13,022 bases of DNA from Methanobacterium sp. UBA176. Lineage in GTDB: Archaea; Methanobacteriota; Methanobacteria; Methanobacteriales; Methanobacteriaceae. Location: NCBI GenBank assembly GCA_002505765.1, contig DAVZ01000037.1, forward strand, positions 1 to 13,022, read 5' to 3'. The translations under genes were made by a program, and so were the position numbers. The first letter of the stretch is position 1. Each line of letters begins with the position of its first letter. Below the pieces are notes generated by a model. That model searched no databases. It had not been told where the DNA came from and worked only from the letters and a program-made list of their open reading frames with translations. Positions 1-5,416 of the stretch are shown here, piece by piece.

Positions 1-69
1 CCGGTTAACTTTACAGTCCCAGTATATAAGGATGCATTTAAAGTCTTAGATTATAAAAATAGAAAATAG
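1..69 (+). CDS. 3' end of an unidentified gene (partial)
   Basis: Frame 1 is open from the window edge to a TAG at 67-69 and encodes 22 residues beginning PVNFTVPVYKDAF and ending LDYKNRK. The composition (alternating hydrophobic and polar residues, then a basic tail) looks like the end of a real protein. A promoter-like gap and a new gene follow, as expected after a gene end. I do not recognise the family, and 22 codons are too few to exclude a chance open frame. Confidence 0.5.
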   Translation, partial: PVNFTVPVYKDAFKVLDYKNRK

Positions 70-116
70 TAAACGGAAAATTAATTTTTGAGAAAATTAA
101 AGTTATTTAGACAAAA

Positions 117-126
117 TTTATAAGTA
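117..126 (+). promoter_or_regulatory. Probable TATA box for the TFS gene
   Basis: TTTATAAGTA in an A/T-rich stretch after an A-rich element resembles an archaeal BRE/TATA promoter. It lies about 90 bp before the TFS start, which would give an untranslated leader of roughly 60 nt. No other gene begins between it and TFS. Inferred from sequence only. Confidence 0.45.
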
Positions 127-212
127 TAGAAAGACAATTTTTTAAAATTAACCATACCCAATTTTCAAACTGACATATATCAGTTCACTATTAAGTACAA
201 GGGAGGACTTCA

Positions 213-527
213 ATGGAATTCTGTCCAAAATGTGGAACTGTCATGTTTCCTATAAATAACCGTTTTCAATGCAAATGTGGATATGAAAAGAAAATAACCA
301 AGGAACAAAAGAGTAAGTACGAGGTCTCTGAAAAGGTATCATCAGAGGAAAATATAATAGTTAGAGGGGAAAATGTAAAAACATTACCAACAACTCGTGC
401 TGTATGTCCTAAGTGCAAAAATAAAGAGGCTTTCTGGTGGCTTCAGCAGACAAGAAGGGCTGATGAATCAGAAACACGATTTTTAAGATGTACTAAATGC
501 GGAAATACATGGCGCGAATATGATTAA
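213..527 (+). CDS. tfs: Transcription factor S (TFS), RNA polymerase transcript-cleavage factor
   Basis: This 104-aa protein is the archaeal homologue of TFIIS/Rpb9-type factors. It enters the secondary channel of a backtracked RNA polymerase and stimulates cleavage of the nascent RNA. Two zinc ribbons are visible. The N-terminal one uses C4, C7, C20 and C22, and the C-terminal one uses C65, C68, C93 and C96. The tip of the second ribbon carries the invariant acidic pair D84-E85 in the RADESETRF context, which coordinates the catalytic magnesium, so an active cleavage factor is expected. The length is normal for TFS. The start is supported by a GGGAGG ribosome binding site about 6 bases before the ATG. 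It heads a + strand series with a membrane protein and PCNA. Confidence 0.95.
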   Translation: MEFCPKCGTVMFPINNRFQCKCGYEKKITKEQKSKYEVSEKVSSEENIIVRGENVKTLPTTRAVCPKCKNKEAFWWLQQTRRADESETRFLRCTKCGNTWREYD

Positions 528-565
528 TCTGATAAGTCTATTAAATCTGCCACAGGGGATATTGC

Positions 566-1105
566 ATGATGGAAGATTCCAATAAAAATAAATCGGATGA
601 GGAAGAAGAAAAGAAAGATTCTACAGTTTCATCTACCAGAAAATTTTTAAAAAAGCTGGATTTTAGCCAGATTAAGCCTGAAAAAGATAAAAAAGAATCA
701 GAGGGGGAAAAAAATGAGGAATCTAAACATGATAGCCACGCATTACCTACAGCAGAGGATTTTTTAAGGCTTTTGAAGGTTAAGGATATTAAATCAGGAA
801 AAAAAAAATTAAGGATTATAATTGGCATTGTTGCAGGTTCTTTGCTTATATTAACCAGCATATTTTTAATGATGGCCCCTACTGAAAATGTTGCTGATAA
901 TGTTATTTTCAATGAAAAAGCCGTATTTTCGGTATTTTTAATTTTAATTGGTATTCTTATAATTTCAGGTGTTTTAGCCCAAAAATTTCTGGATAAATCA
1001 TTTTTTAAAGGGGTTAATAGGGAATTTGATTCAGATAAGGGAGTGCCTTCTAATCAAGATGAAAAGAACATTAAGAAAGATAATATAAATAGGAATAATA
1101 GATAA
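566..1105 (+). CDS. Unknown two-helix membrane protein between TFS and PCNA
   Basis: I do not recognise this 179-aa protein. Its first 80 residues are extremely charged and low in complexity, with acidic runs near 10-15 and Lys/Glu-rich stretches to 55. Two hydrophobic segments follow, about 82-104 and 117-138, separated by a short polar loop, and then a hydrophilic tail. This predicts a membrane hairpin with both ends on the same side. Lysines just before the first helix and after the second suggest that side is the cytoplasm. There is no signal peptide and no catalytic motif. The start has AGGGGAT at 554-560 ahead of two adjacent ATG codons (566 and 569), and either could be used. Its place between TFS and PCNA suggests co-transcription. 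A run of ten A at 799-808 lies inside the gene, just before the first helix. Confidence 0.8.
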   Translation: MMEDSNKNKSDEEEEKKDSTVSSTRKFLKKLDFSQIKPEKDKKESEGEKNEESKHDSHALPTAEDFLRLLKVKDIKSGKKKLRIIIGIVAGSLLILTSIFLMMAPTENVADNVIFNEKAVFSVFLILIGILIISGVLAQKFLDKSFFKGVNREFDSDKGVPSNQDEKNIKKDNINRNNR

Positions 1106-1130
1106 TAGGATAAAAAGGGTAGTCTTTCAA

Positions 1131-1136
1131 AGGAGG
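1131..1136 (+). promoter_or_regulatory. Strong ribosome binding site of PCNA
   Basis: AGGAGG ends six bases before the PCNA ATG. It is the best match to a full Shine-Dalgarno sequence in the left cluster, fitting a highly expressed clamp gene. Confidence 0.7.
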
Positions 1137-1142
1137 ATAAAT

Positions 1143-1877
1143 ATGTTTAAAGCAGTTCTAAGCGATTCGAATATCTTGAAAACCAGTTTTGATGCAATAT
1201 CTTCTATTGTGGATGAAGTACAGATGCAGGCTGATAGCGAGGGTCTAAGGCTTGATGCACTGGACAGATCACACATTACATTCGTTCATCTTGAACTCAA
1301 ACCAGGATTATTTGATGAATTTACTATAGATGAACCTTTAAAGATTAATGTAGACACAGAAGAACTCATGAAAGTCTTAAAAAGGGCAAAAAGCGATGAT
1401 ATTGTTGAACTTTCAGTAGATGAAGGAAATCTTATTATTATATTTGAAGGAGAAGCACGGCGTAGATTTAAAATACGACTTATTGACATTGAATACGAGG
1501 CACCAAGCCCTCCAGATCTTGAATATCCAACCCAATTTGAAGTTCCGTTTGTCCTCCTTAAAAATTCAATACAGGACATTGAAATTGTGTCTGATAAGAT
1601 AGTTTTAATGGTTGACTCAGACAAGTTTATAGCAGAAGCTGAAGGTGAGTTTGGAGATGCAAAAATAGAGTATCTCCACGGAGAAAAAATAGAAAACAAA
1701 GCAAAATCCATATTTTCACTGGAGAAGATAAAAGAAATGCTTAAGGCAGATAAATTCTCCGATATCATCGTTTTAAAACTTGGAAACGACATGCCCTTAA
1801 ATCTATCATTGAAGATGATTTCAGACGAAGGAGAACTCAGTTTCCTGCTGGCGCCACGTATAGAAAGCGAAGAATAG
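1143..1877 (+). CDS. pcn: PCNA, DNA polymerase sliding clamp
   Basis: This 244-aa protein has the standard length of archaeal PCNA. It forms a homotrimeric ring around DNA and tethers polymerases, FEN1, ligase, RFC and repair enzymes. Family hallmarks are the N-terminal stretch ending LDALDRSHITFVHLEL, the first-domain KINVDTEELMKVLKRAK segment, the interdomain region before the second domain (around EYEAPSPPDLEY), and the C-terminal LAPRIESEE tail, which forms part of the PIP-peptide binding surface. The start follows a strong AGGAGG site. The Gins51 gene lies 74 bp downstream, the same PCNA-Gins51 adjacency known from Thermococcales. The shorter frames overlapping it on both strands are shadows. 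Confidence 0.97.
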   Translation: MFKAVLSDSNILKTSFDAISSIVDEVQMQADSEGLRLDALDRSHITFVHLELKPGLFDEFTIDEPLKINVDTEELMKVLKRAKSDDIVELSVDEGNLIIIFEGEARRRFKIRLIDIEYEAPSPPDLEYPTQFEVPFVLLKNSIQDIEIVSDKIVLMVDSDKFIAEAEGEFGDAKIEYLHGEKIENKAKSIFSLEKIKEMLKADKFSDIIVLKLGNDMPLNLSLKMISDEGELSFLLAPRIESEE

Positions 1878-1937
1878 ATGGAAGTATTTCAAAAATTAGA
1901 TTAAGATTAAAGAACATAACATGATATAGTGATTTCT

Positions 1938-1944
1938 GTGAGGA
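1938..1944 (+). promoter_or_regulatory. Ribosome binding site that decides the Gins51 start
   Basis: GTGAGGA ends seven bases before the TTG at 1952 but only one base before the TTG at 1946. Normal spacing therefore favours 1952 as the initiation codon. Confidence 0.5.
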
Positions 1945-1951
1945 ATTGAGG

Positions 1952-2746
1952 TTGGATGAGTTTTTCCAGAGACTTAGGGAAATTCAAAAAAAAGAGCGTA
2001 GTATTAGTGGGTTAGCTAAAGTTGGGGATAATTTCTATAAAGATGTTTATAATTATCTGGACAAACTGATGATGAAGATAGGCAATAATCCATTCTCTAT
2101 TGAGTCGTATCTTCTTCGAGATGCTCGTAGAATAGCAGCAGAGATTTGTGAAAGGCGAGAACATAAAATAACAAACAGCGCACTACTGAATATACAGAGA
2201 ACCAATGGTCTCTTCAATGACAAATTGGAAAAATTCAATACTGATTTACCTCCAAATTTAACTCCTGAAGAGAAGAAACTCTACCTTTCAATTAGTAAAT
2301 CCCTAATTAAATACAGAAACGAAATGATAGCTCCACTAAAATCCATGAAAGATAATTCAAGTGGAAGCAAAATTAAAGATATAGAAAAAGGGCAAAGAAC
2401 TAATATTTCTGAGGATTTGAATAAGGGTGAAAATACAAAAAGATCATTACCGCCTGGAATTGAACATGATATAGCAAATTTTCAAGCATATGAACAGCCC
2501 GAATCATTTATAAAAGAAATTAAAGGCTCAAAAAAAGAAACCAGATCCATCGGTAAAGAAAAAGATATTATAAAAACGATCATGGCTCTTGAAGCACTTC
2601 CTTCTATTATGGGAGTGGATAATAAAATTTATGGCCCGCTATCCCCTCAAGACATAATTACAATGCCCGAACCTAATGCAATAATATTGATAAATAATAA
2701 TAAAGGCCGTTTTATCCAAAAATATAAAAAAATCTCATATAAATAG
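1952..2746 (+). CDS. gins51: GINS complex subunit Gins51 (Gins15), replicative helicase factor
   Basis: GINS bridges MCM and the Cdc45/RecJ-like protein (GAN) in the archaeal CMG-like helicase. The 264-aa product has the A-then-B domain order of the Gins51 type. An alpha-helical A domain fills about residues 1-130, including a segment around RDARRIAAEICERREHKI. A charged, Lys/Glu-rich linker of about 75 residues follows. A small beta B domain fills about 205-264, with the family pattern V(D)NKIYGPLSPQDII-MPEPNA followed by an Ile/Leu run and GRFIQKY. It lies directly after PCNA, as in Thermococcus. The start is unusual: no ATG is available, and two TTG codons (1946, 1952) compete. The GTGAGGA site favours 1952. 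The assignment rests on the B-domain pattern and gene order; the A domain is too divergent for me to align alone. Confidence 0.82.
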   Translation: MDEFFQRLREIQKKERSISGLAKVGDNFYKDVYNYLDKLMMKIGNNPFSIESYLLRDARRIAAEICERREHKITNSALLNIQRTNGLFNDKLEKFNTDLPPNLTPEEKKLYLSISKSLIKYRNEMIAPLKSMKDNSSGSKIKDIEKGQRTNISEDLNKGENTKRSLPPGIEHDIANFQAYEQPESFIKEIKGSKKETRSIGKEKDIIKTIMALEALPSIMGVDNKIYGPLSPQDIITMPEPNAIILINNNKGRFIQKYKKISYK

Positions 2747-2770
2747 AAATAATGATTTTCAATTCCAACT

Positions 2771-2780
2771 TTTATAAATA
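2771..2780 (+). promoter_or_regulatory. TATA-like box downstream of Gins51
   Basis: TTTATAAATA is a good archaeal TATA match about 25 bp after the Gins51 stop. If used, it would transcribe the hairpin-rich gap as a leader of about 310 nt for L44e or as an independent RNA. The background is very A/T-rich, so chance matches are common. Confidence 0.3.
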
Positions 2781-2847
2781 CAGAGTTAATATATGGCTTT
2801 AAAATTTAATTATTTTCTCCTTTAAAGAATAACGTTAACCATACAAA

Positions 2848-2857
2848 CATATAAATA
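2848..2857 (+). promoter_or_regulatory. Second TATA-like box in the gap
   Basis: CATATAAATA resembles an archaeal TATA box, and its predicted start site would fall just before the row of palindromes at 2893-3038. Chance occurrence is possible in this A/T-rich stretch. Confidence 0.3.
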
Positions 2858-2911
2858 AAGAATTGAAAATAAATATTCAAGATATTCATTAACTTTTGAA
2901 AATCAAAGCTA

Positions 2912-2931
2912 ACAAAAACTTAGTTTTTTGT
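2912..2931. repeat. Triplet-loop hairpin, gap copy 1
   Basis: ACAAAAAC, the loop TTA, then GTTTTTTGT form an inverted repeat with one extra T in the right arm. It has the same three-base-loop design as the other small hairpins in the window. Confidence 0.55.
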
Positions 2932-2971
2932 AGTGTCAAAATTCTCTGAATTTTAACAGATTTTCAAATAT

Positions 2972-2990
2972 TACGAAACGAGGTTTCGTA
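2972..2990. repeat. Perfect 8-bp triplet-loop hairpin (TACGAAAC-GAG-GTTTCGTA)
   Basis: TACGAAAC at 2972-2979 pairs perfectly with GTTTCGTA at 2983-2990 across the three-base loop GAG. The next inverted repeat begins at the very next base. Confidence 0.75.
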
Positions 2991-3012
2991 GCCGCAAAAA
3001 AAAGTTTTTGGC
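2991..3012. repeat. A-tract/T-tract hairpin with a GCC base
   Basis: GCC(G)CAAAAA on the left can pair with TTTTTGGC on the right, with an extra base or two in the left arm and an A/G loop. It has a G/C-rich base and A/T-rich stem, like the other members of the set. Confidence 0.5.
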
Positions 3013-3014
3013 AT

Positions 3015-3038
3015 GCCGTAAAATTTAATTTTGCCGGC
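3015..3038. repeat. Imperfect palindrome with GCCG base and AAAATT core
   Basis: GCCG-T-AAAATT on the left faces AATTTT-GC-CGGC on the right, an inverted repeat with a bulge. It directly continues the row of palindromes before rpl44e and repeats the GCCG closing motif seen at 2991, 7473 and 10492. Confidence 0.5.
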
Positions 3039-3055
3039 TTTTCTTTAAAAACCAG

Positions 3056-3063
3056 TTAAATAT
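3056..3063 (+). promoter_or_regulatory. Possible proximal TATA box of the ribosomal operon
   Basis: TTAAATAT lies 52 bp before the L44e ATG, after an A-rich stretch. This would give a leader of about 30 nt. It is a weak match, offered because its spacing is the most ordinary of the three candidates in the gap. Confidence 0.3.
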
Positions 3064-3114
3064 CCATAAATTCTCAATGAATTAATTATTCATTTTTATA
3101 AGAGGTGATTATTA

Positions 3115-3393
3115 ATGAAAATTCCAAAAGAAAGAAGAACATACTGTCCAATTTGTAAAAAACATACTGTTCACGAAGTATTCGAATCTAAAAGAAGAAA
3201 GGCAAGCGAACTGAAATGGGGACAGCGCCAATTCAGACGAGTTACGAGCGGATATAGGGGTTATCCAAGGCCCCTTCCATCAGGAAACAAACCAGTAAAA
3301 AAACTGGATCTCAGATACAAATGCAAAGAATGTGGAAAGTCTCACATAAAAAGATCCTCATTTAGAGCAGGAAAAGTTGAATTTACAAGCTAG
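3115..3393 (+). CDS. rpl44e: Large ribosomal subunit protein eL42 (L44e)
   Basis: This 92-aa protein of the 50S subunit sits near the E site and occurs in archaea and eukaryotes but not bacteria. A zinc-binding site is formed by C11, C14, C70 and C73. Between these pairs is the basic, glycine-rich stretch with WGQRQFRRVTSGYRGYPRPLP, which in this family contacts rRNA and the tRNA CCA end. Length and both cysteine pairs are complete. AGGTGAT-type RBS (AGAGGTGAT) lies just before the ATG. It starts the L44e-S27e-aIF2alpha-Nop10-PAC2 run, an order known among archaea. Confidence 0.97.
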   Translation: MKIPKERRTYCPICKKHTVHEVFESKRRKASELKWGQRQFRRVTSGYRGYPRPLPSGNKPVKKLDLRYKCKECGKSHIKRSSFRAGKVEFTS

Positions 3394-3399
3394 GTGATC
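3392..3399 (+). promoter_or_regulatory. Ribosome binding site of rps27e overlapping the L44e stop
   Basis: AGGTGATC overlaps the L44e stop codon (TAG, 3391-3393) and sits three bases before the ATG at 3403. It shows that the GTG inside it (3394) is part of the binding site and not the start of S27e. Confidence 0.75.
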
Positions 3400-3402
3400 T
3401 TA

Positions 3403-3588
3403 ATGGTAGTTACTGGAAATCATAGGGGTAATTTTTTAAAAGTGAAGTGTTTAGATTGTGGAAATCAGCAGACAGTTTTCGATCATGCAGCATCCAATGT
3501 TCAGTGTATTATATGTGGAAAAACACTGGTAAAACCAAAGGGTGGTAAATCCGAAATTGTGGCTCAGATTATTGAAGTCCTTGATTAA
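3403..3588 (+). CDS. rps27e: Small ribosomal subunit protein eS27 (S27e)
   Basis: This 61-aa zinc-ribbon protein of the 30S subunit occurs in archaea and eukaryotes. The ribbon cysteines are C16, C19, C35 and C38, in the context FLKVKCLDCGN and QCIICGKTL. The N-terminus (MVVTGNHRGNFLKVKC) fits the family once the ATG at 3403 is used. A start at the upstream GTG would add three residues and consume the ribosome binding site. The gene follows L44e with nine bases between stop and start, indicating co-transcription and probably translational coupling. Its stop codon lies inside a perfect 10-bp palindrome. Confidence 0.95.
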   Translation: MVVTGNHRGNFLKVKCLDCGNQQTVFDHAASNVQCIICGKTLVKPKGGKSEIVAQIIEVLD

Positions 3589-3599
3589 ATAATCAAGGA
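3578..3599. repeat. Perfect palindrome across the S27e stop codon
   Basis: TCCTTGATTA at 3578-3587 is the exact reverse complement of TAATCAAGGA at 3590-3599, with two central A. In RNA this makes a nine-pair stem with a four-base loop (AAAU) that encloses the S27e TAA (3586-3588). It ends 20 bases before the aIF2alpha start. No T-run follows, so a simple terminator is unlikely. Confidence 0.7.
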
Positions 3600-3618
3600 A
3601 CTAAATTCGGGTGTTCTA

Positions 3619-4404
3619 ATGGTAAGAATGAGAAAAGAATGGCCAGACGAAGGAGATCTTGTAGTAGGAACTGTACACAAAGTTTTAGGTTACGGTGCAT
3701 TTGCTGCTCTTGAAGAATATGAAGGAAAAGAGGCATTTATCCATATTTCTGAAGTTTCTTCTGGATGGGTAAAAAATATCCGTGATTATGTAAGGGAAAA
3801 CCAAAAGATAGTTGCCAGAGTACTGCGGGTAAATCCAAAAAAAGGCCATGTAGATGTTTCCTTAAAAAGAATAAGGGAAGATCAAAGAACAAGAAAAATT
3901 CAGCAATGGAAAATAGAGCAAAAAGCTGAAAAATTACTTGAAATTTCTGCTGAAGCAATTGGTAAGGATCTTGATGCTGCTTATGATGAAATAGGCTATA
4001 AAATTATAGATGAATTTGGAGATCTATACGAGGCTTTTGAAACAGCAGCAGAAGAAGGTGAAAAAGCGCTTATAAGTAGAGATATAGACGAGGAATGGGC
4101 CAAAACAATAACTGAAATTGCTCAAAAAAATATTTCTCCCCCTGAAGTTCAGATAACAGGATACATTGATTTAAAATCATATGCACCAAACGGTGTTGAA
4201 GTAATAAAGAAAGCTTTAGGATCTGTTGAAGCATATAACATACAGGTACAGTGCGTTGGAGCGCCAAGATACAGATTAATTGTTAAATCTTCTGATTACA
4301 TAACTGCTGAGAATCTACTTAAAGAAGCAGCAGAAAACTGTATTAAAACCGTTATGGACGAAGGTGGAGAAGGGAATTTCCAGAGAGAACTGGAAAGAAC
4401 ATAA
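3619..4404 (+). CDS. eif2a: Translation initiation factor aIF2 subunit alpha
   Basis: This is the alpha subunit of the heterotrimeric aIF2, which brings initiator Met-tRNA to the small ribosomal subunit. The 261 residues show the three expected parts. An S1/OB-fold RNA-binding domain lies at about 9-85 (EGDLVVGTVHKVLGYGAF; KEAFIHISEVSSGWVKNI; GHVDVSLKRI). A helical domain follows to about 170. A C-terminal alpha/beta domain (from about 175) contacts the gamma subunit, with NGVEVIKKAL and GAPRYRLIVKSSDY. The Ser-Ser at 47-48 lies in the loop that matches the regulated Ser51 region of eukaryotic eIF2alpha; whether it is phosphorylated here is unknown. The RBS is weak (GGGTG, 3609-3613). A second ATG at 3628 is an alternative start. 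Confidence 0.97.
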   Translation: MVRMRKEWPDEGDLVVGTVHKVLGYGAFAALEEYEGKEAFIHISEVSSGWVKNIRDYVRENQKIVARVLRVNPKKGHVDVSLKRIREDQRTRKIQQWKIEQKAEKLLEISAEAIGKDLDAAYDEIGYKIIDEFGDLYEAFETAAEEGEKALISRDIDEEWAKTITEIAQKNISPPEVQITGYIDLKSYAPNGVEVIKKALGSVEAYNIQVQCVGAPRYRLIVKSSDYITAENLLKEAAENCIKTVMDEGGEGNFQRELERT

Positions 4405-4430
4405 CTGTTAAATAGATTGCAGGTCTTTTA

Positions 4431-4595
4431 ATGAAAATAAAAAGATGCAGATCCTGCGGGGAATACACCCTTAAAGATAAGTGCCCTTACTGCGATGGGC
4501 AAGTAGGAGTAATATATCCAGCTAAGTATTCTCCTGATGATAAATATGGAAAATATAGAAGAATCCTAAAAAAACAACAGCTTAAAAAAAAATAG
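4431..4595 (+). CDS. nop10: H/ACA ribonucleoprotein subunit Nop10
   Basis: A 54-aa gene, easily missed because of its size. Nop10 joins Cbf5, Gar1 and L7Ae in the H/ACA particle that makes guide-directed pseudouridines in rRNA. The archaeal zinc ribbon is complete (C6, C9, C18, C21, in RCRSCGEYTLKDKCPYC). The linear C-terminal half, YPAKYSPDDKYGKYRR, is the conserved stretch that packs against Cbf5. It ends in a Lys-rich tail. An AGGT site six bases before the ATG supports the start. It lies 26 bp after aIF2alpha, and its stop overlaps the ribosome binding site of the PAC2 gene. The aIF2alpha-Nop10-PAC2 order is common in archaea. Confidence 0.96.
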   Translation: MKIKRCRSCGEYTLKDKCPYCDGQVGVIYPAKYSPDDKYGKYRRILKKQQLKKK

Positions 4596-4602
4596 GGGTG
4601 AT
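4594..4602 (+). promoter_or_regulatory. Ribosome binding site of the PAC2 gene, overlapping the Nop10 stop
   Basis: AGGGGTGAT overlaps the Nop10 TAG (4593-4595) and ends three bases before the ATG at 4606. This indicates tight coupling between the two genes. Confidence 0.65.
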
Positions 4603-4605
4603 TAA

Positions 4606-5373
4606 ATGGATAAAACTTATATTAATGTAATTAAAGAAGTTGATTTTAAAGAACCGGTATTTATTGAGGCACTTCCTGGAATTGGGCATGTTGGAAAACT
4701 TGTTGCAGAACACATAATCCATGAACTTGAAGCAGAAAAATTTGCAGAGCTGTACTCTCCATCATTTCCTCCCCAGGTATTTGTTAATGAAGATGGAACA
4801 ATAGAACCCATGAAAAATGAATTTTACGCTCTTAAAGCTGAAGATGGGCAGGATTACATTATTCTTGTAGGAAATACTCAGGGATTAAGCCCGGAAGGCC
4901 AACACGAAGTTTGTGGAATGATTCTTGATTTTGTAGAAAGTTTCGGTGTAAAACAGATGTATACCCTTGGAGGACTTGGAACCGGTCAGCCTATAGAAAA
5001 ATCAAAGGTATTTGGAGCAGCAACATCAAAAGAATTGGCCGAAATGCTAAAAGAGAATAATGTAACTCTTAGGTCTGCTGATGGAGGAATAATAGGAGCT
5101 TCAGGGCTTTTATTAGGAATGGGAATGCTTCGAGGAATGAACGGGGCATGTCTTATGGGAGAAACACCAGGATACTTTATAGATGCAGAGGCATCCAAGG
5201 CGGTCTTAAAAGTTCTACTTGATATTCTGGGCATGAAAGTGAATGTTGCAAGATTAGAAGAGAGAGCAGAAGAAACTCGAAAAATGATATCCAAGGCCCA
5301 GCAAATGGAGCGGGAAATGGCTGAAAGAATGCATATAGCTCCTGGTGAAGAGGATTTAAGATATATCGGGTAA
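4606..5373 (+). CDS. PAC2-family protein, archaeal proteasome assembly chaperone homologue
   Basis: This 255-aa protein belongs to the PAC2 superfamily (COG2047 type), related to the eukaryotic chaperone PAC2 and to the archaeal PbaA/PbaB proteins that bind proteasome subunits. Seen directly are the N-terminal signature FIEALPGIGHVGKLVAEHI, the central YTLGGLGTGQP segment, a glycine-rich core (GGIIGASGLLLGMGMLRGM), and a C-terminal helix rich in Glu, Arg and Met (about 210-245) followed by the tail EEDLRYIG. The tail resembles the C-terminal peptides that dock into proteasome pockets, but its Tyr is third from the end, so it is not a strict HbYX motif. The role in proteasome assembly is inferred from the family. 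It overlaps Nop10 signals and probably ends the ribosomal-type operon. Confidence 0.88.
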   Translation: MDKTYINVIKEVDFKEPVFIEALPGIGHVGKLVAEHIIHELEAEKFAELYSPSFPPQVFVNEDGTIEPMKNEFYALKAEDGQDYIILVGNTQGLSPEGQHEVCGMILDFVESFGVKQMYTLGGLGTGQPIEKSKVFGAATSKELAEMLKENNVTLRSADGGIIGASGLLLGMGMLRGMNGACLMGETPGYFIDAEASKAVLKVLLDILGMKVNVARLEERAEETRKMISKAQQMEREMAERMHIAPGEEDLRYIG

Positions 5374-5377
5374 ATTA

Positions 5378-5384
5378 TTTTTTT
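5378..5384 (+). terminator. Possible T-run terminator after the PAC2 gene
   Basis: Seven T immediately after the PAC2 stop match the T-rich intrinsic signal of archaeal RNA polymerase. A second T-run follows at about 5401-5404. No stem precedes it. The following gene is only 43 bp away on the same strand, so read-through is possible. Confidence 0.3.
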
Positions 5385-5416
5385 AAACCTCATTATTTAT
5401 TTTTAAGGGATTTGGC

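Larger units (their letters stand above)
2747..3114. other. 368-bp non-coding gap rich in palindromes, before rpl44e
   Basis: There is no plausible gene here. It holds two TATA-like boxes near its left end, a row of small inverted repeats between 2893 and 3038, a weaker TATA-like sequence at 3056-3063 and the L44e ribosome binding site. It is by far the longest gap in the left cluster, where other spacings range from 0 to about 75 bp. It probably separates two transcription units. Either a long structured leader or a small RNA could be encoded; the sequence alone does not decide. Confidence 0.6.

Noticed and set aside
2972..2990. Perfect stem before rpl44e as an intrinsic terminator of the Gins51 transcript
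   Set aside because: It is over 220 bp after the Gins51 stop and is not followed by a T-run on the plus strand; the next bases are GCCGC and an A-run.
2972..3038. A CRISPR-like or tandem-repeat array before rpl44e
   Set aside because: The units are palindromes of differing sequence and spacing, with no constant direct repeat and no regular spacers.
3394..3402. GTG at 3394 as the start of S27e
   Set aside because: It lies inside the AGGTGATC ribosome binding site that serves the ATG at 3403, and the family N-terminus fits the ATG.
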